From Comamonadaceae bacterium (lineage in GTDB: Bacteria > Pseudomonadota > Gammaproteobacteria > Burkholderiales > Burkholderiaceae): 5,715 nucleotides of DNA. The stretch spans positions 1 through 5,715 of the forward strand of contig CANCGU010000175.1 of NCBI GenBank assembly GCA_947377705.1, written 5' to 3'. Below the pieces are notes generated by a model. It saw only the letters and a program-made list of their open reading frames with translations. It ran no database searches and was not told the DNA's origin. The translations under genes were made by a program, and so were the position numbers. This document shows, piece by piece, positions 1 to 5,712 of the stretch. Positions within the stretch are counted from its first letter, which is position 1; each line of letters opens with the position of its first letter.

Positions 1-53
1 GCCGCTTCGGCTTCGTCGTGTTCTGGGGTGGGGTTTTCTTTTTCGTCGGTCAT
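1..53 (-). CDS. fliN: FliN, flagellar motor switch protein (N-terminal fragment, cut by window edge)
   Basis: Only the first 17 codons and two bases of the next lie in the window. They read MTDEKENPTPEHDEAEA, a strongly acidic, low-complexity stretch with no fold of its own. In the family, FliN has a short variable acidic N-terminus followed by a C-terminal SpoA domain that joins FliM in the C-ring; that domain would lie beyond position 1. The identification rests mainly on position: the gene follows fliM by 14 bases on the same strand, and fliM-fliN is a highly conserved pair. The start is supported by an AGGA Shine-Dalgarno at 61-64, seven bases before the ATG. The conserved part is not visible, so another fliM-distal gene cannot be strictly excluded. 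Confidence 0.8.
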   Translation of the reverse strand, partial: MTDEKENPTPEHDEAEA

Positions 54-60
54 GATGTGA

Positions 61-64
61 TCCT
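61..64 (-). promoter_or_regulatory. Ribosome binding site of fliN
   Basis: On the minus strand AGGA is followed by seven bases and then ATG (53-51). It sits in the 14-base gap after the fliM stop codon and fixes the fliN start. Confidence 0.7.
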
Positions 65-67
65 GTC

Positions 68-1060
68 TCAGTTTTTGCCGTGAACGTGTTCGTGGTCAAT
101 TTGTACGGCCACTTGTGAACCGCGTGTGCCCACGTTGACGTGGAAAGCGGGAACGCCATTGGTGCTCATCAGCGCGGTGTCTTCTTTCTTGAAGAACAAC
201 AAATCGCCTTCTTGCAAATGGTTCAAATGGTGCAGCGTGGTTTTGAGCTCACCCATGGTGACTTGCAATTCCAACTTCGCATCACCAACGGCCGACGCGA
301 GGTCTTTGCGCCATTTTTTGTCGGATTCTTCGTTGCCTTCGCCGCTTTGTACACGGCTGCTGAGCAGTTCGCGCACGGGCTTCAAGGTGGCGTAGGGGTA
401 GACCAAGTCAATAAAGCCTTTGCCGCCGCTGGCGGTGGCATCGGCCTCAAAGCGGCTCAAGACGACCAGGTCGTTTTCGTCAGCGATTTGTGCGAATTGA
501 GGGTTGATCTCAGAACTCACATGCTCGCATTCGATTGCCATCAGCGGTCCCCACGCTTCGGTCAGCGAGCGAAAGAACACTTCAAGAATGATTTTGATGA
601 TGCGTGATTCGGTGGGCGTGAACAAACGGCCAGAAGGCAGTTCACCCACACCTTTGCCAAAGCCACCAAAGAAGCTGTCCAGCGAGCTGAACACCACATT
701 GGGGTCGATGATGATCACCGAGTTACCGCGCAGGGGATTCATGCGGACCATGTTCACCGACAAGGGTGCACGCAGGCCTTTGAGGTAGTCGCCAAACTTC
801 AAAATTTGCACACGCGTGGGGTTCACGCGTGGGCTGGTACGCAACACCTCAAGCAAGCCAAGACGAAACAGTCGAATGAAGCGTTCGTTGATCATGTCGA
901 TCGACGAGACGTTCACACCGAGGCTGCTGTCTTCGCTGGCGAGGTCGTGCTTGCGCACCCGCACGCTTTCGTTGAAGCCAGTGTCGGTCTCGATCGAACC
1001 GTCGCGCACGCCTTCCGACAGCGCGGCCAGTTCTTCGTCCGAGAGCAGGTTAGATTTCAT
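68..1060 (-). CDS. fliM: FliM, flagellar motor switch protein
   Basis: FliM is the middle component of the cytoplasmic C-ring; it binds CheY-P, FliG and FliN and controls rotation sense. At 330 residues it has normal family length (E. coli about 334). Residues 5-17 (LLSDEELAALSEG) align without gaps to the CheY-binding peptide. The middle domain carries MINERF (56-61) and the GGxG FliG-contact motif as FFGGFG (130-135), followed by FTPTESRII (147-155). The C-terminal SpoA domain spans about 252-322 and includes NGVPAFHVNVG (301-311). The protein ends in a short His-rich tail (DHEHVHGKN). Odd points: residues 41-55 lack the usual Arg-rich RIVRxRMPTLE segment, and the CheY peptide has Ala and Ser in place of E. 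coli Asp12 and Leu15. The ATG lies 13 bases after the fliL stop with only a weak GAG upstream, so translational coupling to fliL is plausible. Confidence 0.96.
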   Translation of the reverse strand: MKSNLLSDEELAALSEGVRDGSIETDTGFNESVRVRKHDLASEDSSLGVNVSSIDMINERFIRLFRLGLLEVLRTSPRVNPTRVQILKFGDYLKGLRAPLSVNMVRMNPLRGNSVIIIDPNVVFSSLDSFFGGFGKGVGELPSGRLFTPTESRIIKIILEVFFRSLTEAWGPLMAIECEHVSSEINPQFAQIADENDLVVLSRFEADATASGGKGFIDLVYPYATLKPVRELLSSRVQSGEGNEESDKKWRKDLASAVGDAKLELQVTMGELKTTLHHLNHLQEGDLLFFKKEDTALMSTNGVPAFHVNVGTRGSQVAVQIDHEHVHGKN

Positions 1061-1073
1061 GTGGGCTCAAAAG

Positions 1074-1667
1074 TTACTGCATCACAAAAGAGGTGAAGAA
1101 CACGTCTTCAATGCCACCGAAGTCTTCGTACTTCATCAGCATCTCATTCATCACGACTTTGATCTTGGTGGCCAACTCAACGCGGAAGTCTGGTTTTGCC
1201 ACATCGGCTTCTGTGCTTTGACGCATCACGTCAAGCACGGCGGAACGAATGGCAAATTCATGCTTCTTCACGTTGTCGAATACGCGTGAGTCGTAGTGGG
1301 TCATCACGGCCACTTTCACGACCATGATTTTTTTCGAGCTCGTGATGTTGGTCATGAACTCTTTGTCGATTTCCAAGTAGGTGTTCTCAAAGCGCGTGGC
1401 TTCGGCTTCCTTCTTGACTTTCGATGGGCCTTCAGGTGTTGCACCATGTGCGTTTTCGGCCTCTTTCTCTAGCTCGTCCACTTTTTCGTGGGCGGCGGCT
1501 TCGCTCTTGTGCTCGAAGTAGCCAGAGAAATACAAAGTACCGAACATCACCGACATGATCAAAATGATCACGGACAACACGATCACCAAGATCAAAAGAA
1601 TCGGTTTCTTTTTCTTCGGTTCGCCTTCGACTACTTCTTCAGTCGGTTCTGCTGCTGCTTCTGCCAT
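1074..1667 (-). CDS. fliL: FliL, flagellar basal body-associated membrane protein
   Basis: FliL is a single-pass inner-membrane protein that surrounds or contacts the MotAB stator and supports torque. The 197-residue product has an acidic cytoplasmic N-terminus (1-17), a KKKK stop-transfer cluster (18-21), one transmembrane helix (about 22-48), a charged Ala/Glu/Lys-rich periplasmic linker (about 52-91), and a stomatin-like FliL domain (about 92-197). The ending FFTSFVMQ matches the family's typical C-terminal [YF]TSF-[IV]-x-Q. It is longer than the enteric protein (about 155 residues), mainly through the N-terminus and linker. The start is well supported by AGGAG at 1674-1678. It lies 35 bases after fliK and 13 before fliM, in the standard fliKLMN order. 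Confidence 0.95.
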   Translation of the reverse strand: MAEAAAEPTEEVVEGEPKKKKPILLILVIVLSVIILIMSVMFGTLYFSGYFEHKSEAAAHEKVDELEKEAENAHGATPEGPSKVKKEAEATRFENTYLEIDKEFMTNITSSKKIMVVKVAVMTHYDSRVFDNVKKHEFAIRSAVLDVMRQSTEADVAKPDFRVELATKIKVVMNEMLMKYEDFGGIEDVFFTSFVMQ

Positions 1668-1673
1668 ATCGTT

Positions 1674-1678
1674 CTCCT
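1674..1678 (-). promoter_or_regulatory. Strong ribosome binding site of fliL
   Basis: AGGAG on the minus strand lies six bases before the fliL ATG (1667-1665). It is the best Shine-Dalgarno in the window and stands out against the weak sites of fliM, fliK and flhA. Confidence 0.8.
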
Positions 1679-1702
1679 AATGTTCAGATTGTCATGCGTA
1701 AT

Positions 1703-3388
1703 TTATGCATAGAGGTCAAGCAAGGACGCATTGGCCTTATTGCGGGCTGAAGTCACGCCAGAAGCGTCACCCGTGCCTTTGACTTGCGAAGATGAATTGT
1801 CTCTAACTTGAGAATGCTTAGCCGCATTGCCAGAGTTGTTTTGTTGGGCGTTACCGCCGCCTTGACCGATTTGCACTTGACCTGCATTAATGCCAAAGTT
1901 TCCAAGTGCTTCGCGTAAACGCTGGCTGCTGTTTTGTAGCAAATCGCGTGTGAGTGGGTTGTCGGCACGGAACACGGCATCGAGTTTGCCGTCTTTCATT
2001 TCGAGTTGAATTTCCACGCCGCCCAAGTTGGAGGGGCGCAGACCAAATTTCATCTTCCACTCGCCGTCACTGAGTTGCTTGTGCATACGCGCGGCCAGTT
2101 CGGTAGCCATCTTGTCGCTGAGCTGGTCGTAGACCTCGCTCATGTTGGCGTTGGTGGCTTGTGCGGCGTTCGCAGGCGCTGTATTGACGGCATTTTTGGT
2201 GTTGCTCAGCGCTTGTGAAAAGCTGCTGAAGTTGTTGCCTTCGCCTTGCGAGGGTTGATGATCAGGGTTGCTCTCGGAGCCCGTGTCTTCTGAGAAACGA
2301 GACAAGAGGGCGCTGACATCTTGTTCATTCACGCCTGTGCCCAAGAGCGACAGCATGTCGATCGTGCTGGGGACGGGGGTGATGTTGGCGGCGGTATGGA
2401 TAGGCAACACCGCGGCAGGCAAGACGGTGATTTGCAATTGTTGAATGGCCGCCATATCAGTGGCCGTCAAGCCAGGCAATGTGGGGGCGGCCAATGTGGT
2501 TGCTGCTGCAGCCAAGCCTGCACCAGATGCCGCCACAGGGGGTTGTACGGCGGCGTCTGTCATGGCTGCCAGTTGCGCAGCCACAGCACTGTCAGCGGAG
2601 GGAGCGCCTGGGAGGAGGGTGTTCATCGCCGCTTGCAAGGCGTTCGGCACGTTGGCGCTCTGTCCTGCCACTGTTGCACTTTGCGCACTGGCAAGCACGG
2701 TGGCGGGGGTTGCCGGTTGTTGGCTCAATAAGTTTTGAATTTCTGACTCATCCAGGCCCATGGACTTGGCAAAGGCAGCCAAGCTCTCAGGGCTGGGGGC
2801 CTTTTTAGGGTCAGTGATGATGCGCATTTGCGGACTTAGCTCAATGGTTTGCAGTGAGACTGGGGCCGCAAGTGCCGAAGCGGCTTGCGCTTGAGGCGCA
2901 GGCTCGGCTGCCATGGATGTGGCCGTGACTGGCAAGGCGCTAGCAGGCATCACAGGCGCACCCTGCATCAAGCTCTCTAATAGAACGTCTGCGTCGGCTC
3001 GGGGGCCTTTGTTTGTTTTGTTGCGCTGGCGTGTGTGGGCCGTTGACGCATCGCTGTCGTCATCGGCTTGAGACGCATCGTCTTCTGTGCGCGTCTCACG
3101 CATTGCCCGTTCTGGGCGCTCGGTATTGTGTTTGTCTTCTACAGCGCGAGAATCTTGTGCGCGTGCCGCCGTTGCTTCTGGTGGCTCAGGTACGTCAGCG
3201 GCAAAAGTTGGCCGCTCATGCGGTACCAAGCGCGCCATTTGGCGTGCCATGACTTGCGCGAAATCGAACCCCACATGCGCACCCGCAGACGTGCCAACCC
3301 CAGTGCGCGTGCCTTGTGGCACCGCGTGGCTGGTGTTGGTTGGCACCGACGGAGCCGGTGGCATTTGAAGATAACTGGACAGGTTCAT
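1703..3388 (-). CDS. fliK: FliK, flagellar hook-length control protein
   Basis: FliK is a secreted molecular ruler: it measures the growing hook and, through its C-terminal domain acting on FlhB, switches export from hook to filament proteins. The 561-residue product is longer than the Salmonella protein (about 405). Residues 1-430 are low-complexity and rich in Ala, Gln, Pro, Ser and Thr, with a charged stretch at about 66-130. The conserved Flg_hook domain is at about 430-510, with LRPSNLGGVEIQLEMKDGK (450-468), AVFRADNPLTRDLL (471-484) and LREALGNFGI (491-500), followed by a Gly/Asn/Gln/Ser-rich tail. Two short similar segments (211-223 and 352-364) occur in the ruler region. The chosen ATG is 22 bases downstream of the transcript start predicted from the sigma-54-like element at 3421-3437, with a weak AAAGA upstream. 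It is the first gene of the fliKLMN operon. Confidence 0.95.
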   Translation of the reverse strand: MNLSSYLQMPPAPSVPTNTSHAVPQGTRTGVGTSAGAHVGFDFAQVMARQMARLVPHERPTFAADVPEPPEATAARAQDSRAVEDKHNTERPERAMRETRTEDDASQADDDSDASTAHTRQRNKTNKGPRADADVLLESLMQGAPVMPASALPVTATSMAAEPAPQAQAASALAAPVSLQTIELSPQMRIITDPKKAPSPESLAAFAKSMGLDESEIQNLLSQQPATPATVLASAQSATVAGQSANVPNALQAAMNTLLPGAPSADSAVAAQLAAMTDAAVQPPVAASGAGLAAAATTLAAPTLPGLTATDMAAIQQLQITVLPAAVLPIHTAANITPVPSTIDMLSLLGTGVNEQDVSALLSRFSEDTGSESNPDHQPSQGEGNNFSSFSQALSNTKNAVNTAPANAAQATNANMSEVYDQLSDKMATELAARMHKQLSDGEWKMKFGLRPSNLGGVEIQLEMKDGKLDAVFRADNPLTRDLLQNSSQRLREALGNFGINAGQVQIGQGGGNAQQNNSGNAAKHSQVRDNSSSQVKGTGDASGVTSARNKANASLLDLYA

Positions 3389-3399
3389 GGTGATCTTTA

Positions 3400-3419
3400 A
3401 ACGAGTTTGCCAACGAGTT
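3400..3419. repeat. Direct repeat AACGAGTT, two copies
   Basis: AACGAGTT occurs at 3400-3407 and again at 3412-3419, a 12-base period with four bases between copies. It lies between the fliK start codon and the -12 box of its candidate promoter and spans the predicted transcript start. It could be an operator or a chance repeat. Confidence 0.35.
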
Positions 3420-3420
3420 A

Positions 3421-3437
3421 AGCAAGAACCGTGACAG
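3421..3437 (-). promoter_or_regulatory. Candidate sigma-54 (RpoN) promoter for fliKLMN
   Basis: On the minus strand the bases read CTGTCAC, five bases (GGTTC), then TTGCT. The sigma-54 consensus is YTGGCACG-N4-TTGCW, and the only mismatch is T for the second G of the GG pair, the -24 position. The spacing is exact. Taking C 3422 as -12 puts the transcript start near 3410, giving a 22-base leader to the fliK ATG. The mismatch falls on one of the most conserved bases, so it would be weaker than the flhA element. Confidence 0.5.
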
Positions 3438-3475
3438 GACAGTTGTTGCCGCTAAAGGCGGAGGTGCTCACCCGT

Positions 3476-3486
3476 GTCAGTTTGAC
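3476..3486. promoter_or_regulatory. Small inverted repeat GTCA-GTT-TGAC beside the flhA promoter
   Basis: Perfect 4-base arms (GTCA and TGAC) flank a 3-base centre and abut the -24 box of the flhA element. Half-sites of this type occur in known FleQ sites (GTCAATAAATTGAC in Pseudomonas), but there the arms are farther apart. An activator-binding role is inference only. Confidence 0.25.
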
Positions 3487-3503
3487 TTGGCACATCGATT
3501 GCT
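3487..3503 (+). promoter_or_regulatory. Candidate sigma-54 (RpoN) promoter for flhA
   Basis: The bases read TTGGCAC, five bases (ATCGA), then TTGCT. This matches YTGGCACG-N4-TTGCW at every conserved position except A for G directly after CAC. The invariant GG (3489-3490) and GC (3501-3502) are separated by the canonical ten bases. Taking C 3502 as -12 gives a transcript start near 3514 and a leader of about 64 bases to the flhA ATG at 3578. Sigma-54 promoters need an enhancer-binding activator, for example of the FleQ/FlrA type; none is encoded in this window. Confidence 0.7.
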
Positions 3504-3512
3504 TAACCAACA

Positions 3513-3536
3513 TGCCTCGAAAGTTTTTTCAAGGCA
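3513..3536 (+). other. Imperfect hairpin at the predicted 5' end of the flhA transcript
   Basis: TGCCT (3513-3517) pairs with AGGCA (3532-3536) and GAAA (3519-3522) pairs with TTTC (3527-3530). One C/A mismatch interrupts the stem and the loop is GTTT. It begins within one base of the predicted sigma-54 start, so the mRNA would open with this stem-loop. It is not followed by a T run on either strand, so it does not look like an intrinsic terminator. It might protect the 5' end or be a protein-binding dyad. Confidence 0.4.
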
Positions 3537-3577
3537 AAAAGCAATCTAAACGTTCCATTTCCAACTGGATTCCTCTC

Positions 3578-5674
3578 ATGAGCACACTCACTCTGTCAAC
3601 GATTCGACACAACTTGTCGAAATTTGACCTTTCCGGACTAAGTATTCCGGTGGTGGTGCTCGTCATCATGGCGATGCTGGTCTTGCCACTGCCGCCGCTG
3701 TTGTTGGACTTTTTGTTTACTTTTAACATTCTTTGTAGCTTGGTGGTGATCATGATCGCCATCGGCACACGCAAGCCGCTTGAGTTTTCATCCTTCCCCA
3801 CGGTGCTCTTGTTTGCCACCATGTTGCGCCTGGCGCTGAACGTGGCATCGACCCGTGTGGTCTTGGTCAACGGCCACGAAGGCGCGCACGCTGCCGGTAA
3901 GGTGGTGCAGGCTTTCGGTGAGTTCGTGATTGCAGGTAACTATGTGGTGGGTTTCATCATCTTTGCAATTTTGATGATCATCAACTTTGTGGTGGTGACC
4001 AAAGGCGCGGGCCGCGTCTCTGAAGTGAACGCCCGTTTCACCTTGGATGCCATGCCTGGTAAACAAATGTCGATTGACGCTGACTTGAATGCGGGCGTGA
4101 TCGACCAAGAAACCGCTAAAACACGTCGTGCTGAGTTGGCCCAAGAATCTGACTTCTTCGGTTCGATGGACGGTGCTTCTAAATTCGTGAGCGGTGACGC
4201 CATGGCCGGCTTGTTGATTCTGTTGATCAACTTGGTCGGTGGTTTGATCATTGGTGTGGCTCAACATGACTTGCCGGTGGCTGAAGCCGGCAAGATTTAC
4301 ACCTTGCTCACCATTGGTGACGGCTTGGTGGCTCAAATTCCATCGTTGCTGCTGTCCCTGGCGACCGCCATCATCGTGACCCGCGTGACGACCGCTGAAT
4401 CTATTTCTGAACAGGCCTCGGTTCAATTGGCCAATCCCACCGCTTTGTTCATCTCTGCGGTGATTTTGATTATTCTGGGCATGGTGCCCGGCATGCCCCA
4501 CTTGATGTTCATCACTTTGGCTTTGGCTTCGGCGGGTTTGGGTTTGATGATCGTCACCCGTGAAGTACAAGACGAGCAAGCCGAACAAGCCGTCAAAGAC
4601 GCTACGCCAACGGAAGCCCCCAAAGAACTCGACTGGGACGATGTGGACCAAGTCGACCTCATTGGTTTGGAAATTGGCTATGGTCTGATTCCTTTGGTCA
4701 ACGCCGAAACCGGTGGCGAGTTGATGACCCGCGTTAAGGGCGTGCGTAAAAAATTGTCTGCCGAGTTGGGCTTTTTGGTCCAGCCTGTGCGTATCCGTGA
4801 TGACTTGAACATCGACCCCGACGCCTACAACATCGTGCTCAAAGGCGTGGTGCGTGGCAAAGGCGAAGTCAAAGTCGGTCGCGAGTTGGCCATCAACCCC
4901 GGCCATGTGTACGGACAGCTGGAAGGCATTGCCACCCGCGAACCCGCATTCGGTCTGGAAGCCGTGTGGATTGAACCCTCACAACGCGACCAAGCCCGCA
5001 CCCTCGGCTACACCGTGGTCGATGCAGCCACCGCGATTTCGACCCACCTCAACAAAGTGCTGCGCGAAAACGCTTCCGACATGTTGAGCCACGACGAAAC
5101 CCAACAGTTGCTCGACAAGTTGGCTGCTAAGTCTCCCAAGATTGTGGAAGATTTGGTGCCCGGCAAGTTGTCACTCGGCATCTTGACTCGTACGTTGCAA
5201 AACTTGCTGGCCGAGTCTGTCTCGATTCGCGACATGCGCACGATTGCTGAAGCCTTGACCGAAGCCAGCACCCGTACGCAAGACCCCGAACAACTCACCG
5301 CCATGGTTCGCCCCAAGCTCGGCCGCATGATCATGCAAAGCCTGATCGACGGCGACAACGGTTTGCAAGTCATGACCTTGGAGCCTTCGTTGGAGCAACT
5401 GCTGCACAACGTGCTGCAACAAAGCCAGCCCGGGCAAGCCGTGGTGATGGAGCCGGGTTTGTCTGAAAACTTATTTGCCGGATTGCGCGAAGGTGCGCGC
5501 ACCGTAGAAGATATGGGTCACCCCGCTGTGTTGGTGGTGTCCCCCGTGATTCGTGGTTGGCTGTCTAAAGCCGCACGATTCCGCGTGAACGATTTGACTG
5601 TGCTGTCTTACAGCGAAATTCCGGATGATCAGGCCGTCAAAGTGATCCACACCGTGGACGCCAAAGCCCGATAA
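3578..5674 (+). CDS. flhA: FlhA, flagellar type III export-gate protein
   Basis: FlhA forms the nonameric inner-membrane gate of the flagellar type III secretion apparatus; its cytoplasmic ring docks chaperone-substrate complexes. From this start the protein has 698 residues (E. coli 692). The membrane half spans about 22-325. It contains FPTVLLFATMLRLALNVAST (73-92), the FHIPEP-family signature GRVSEVNARFTLDAMPGKQ (145-163), and SGDAMAG (205-211), whose Asp207 corresponds to the essential Asp208 of Salmonella. After the linker (about 326-360), the cytoplasmic domains run to the end. PAFGLEAVWIEP (456-467) and Thr489 correspond to chaperone-dimple residues around Salmonella Phe459 and Thr490. 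The frame is open back to 3431, adding 49 residues. I reject that extension because it is not FlhA-like and starts upstream of the predicted transcript start. The Shine-Dalgarno is weak (GGA, eight bases before ATG). Unusually, flhB does not precede it. Confidence 0.97.
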   Translation: MSTLTLSTIRHNLSKFDLSGLSIPVVVLVIMAMLVLPLPPLLLDFLFTFNILCSLVVIMIAIGTRKPLEFSSFPTVLLFATMLRLALNVASTRVVLVNGHEGAHAAGKVVQAFGEFVIAGNYVVGFIIFAILMIINFVVVTKGAGRVSEVNARFTLDAMPGKQMSIDADLNAGVIDQETAKTRRAELAQESDFFGSMDGASKFVSGDAMAGLLILLINLVGGLIIGVAQHDLPVAEAGKIYTLLTIGDGLVAQIPSLLLSLATAIIVTRVTTAESISEQASVQLANPTALFISAVILIILGMVPGMPHLMFITLALASAGLGLMIVTREVQDEQAEQAVKDATPTEAPKELDWDDVDQVDLIGLEIGYGLIPLVNAETGGELMTRVKGVRKKLSAELGFLVQPVRIRDDLNIDPDAYNIVLKGVVRGKGEVKVGRELAINPGHVYGQLEGIATREPAFGLEAVWIEPSQRDQARTLGYTVVDAATAISTHLNKVLRENASDMLSHDETQQLLDKLAAKSPKIVEDLVPGKLSLGILTRTLQNLLAESVSIRDMRTIAEALTEASTRTQDPEQLTAMVRPKLGRMIMQSLIDGDNGLQVMTLEPSLEQLLHNVLQQSQPGQAVVMEPGLSENLFAGLREGARTVEDMGHPAVLVVSPVIRGWLSKAARFRVNDLTVLSYSEIPDDQAVKVIHTVDAKAR

Positions 5675-5712
5675 ACCGTAAACCTATAACAAAGACAGAG
5701 TGAGCTGACCCT

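Noticed and set aside
140..607. Plus-strand frame of 155 codons opposite fliM
   Set aside because: FliM is clear on the other strand and this frame has no recognisable motif.
1668..1702. Possible hairpin between fliK and fliL (ATGC...GCAT)
   Set aside because: The stem is only about four pairs with no T run, and it lies at the end of fliK. It is too weak to call a terminator.
2321..2808. Several overlapping plus-strand frames opposite fliK, rich in Cys, Gly and Ala
   Set aside because: They mirror the Ala-rich fliK codons on the other strand, lack family features and mutually overlap. They are shadows of fliK.
3400..3416. Second sigma-54-like string TGGCA...TTTA on the minus strand near the fliK ATG
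   Set aside because: It lacks GC at -12, and the implied transcript start would fall on the fliK start codon.
3453..3479. Possible sigma-28 promoter (TAAA followed by CCCG) on the plus strand
   Set aside because: TAAA is present, but the GCCGATAA half matches only in CCG and the spacing is off by one. The sigma-54 element nearby is far better.
3788..4906. Long open frame of 372 codons antisense to flhA, rich in His, Gln, Asp and Arg
   Set aside because: It lies wholly within flhA, has the skewed composition expected of the complement of a biased coding frame, shows no recognisable domain and has no convincing ribosome site.
5675..5712. Search for a terminator after flhA
   Set aside because: No GC-rich stem and no T run is visible, so the transcript probably continues into the next gene.
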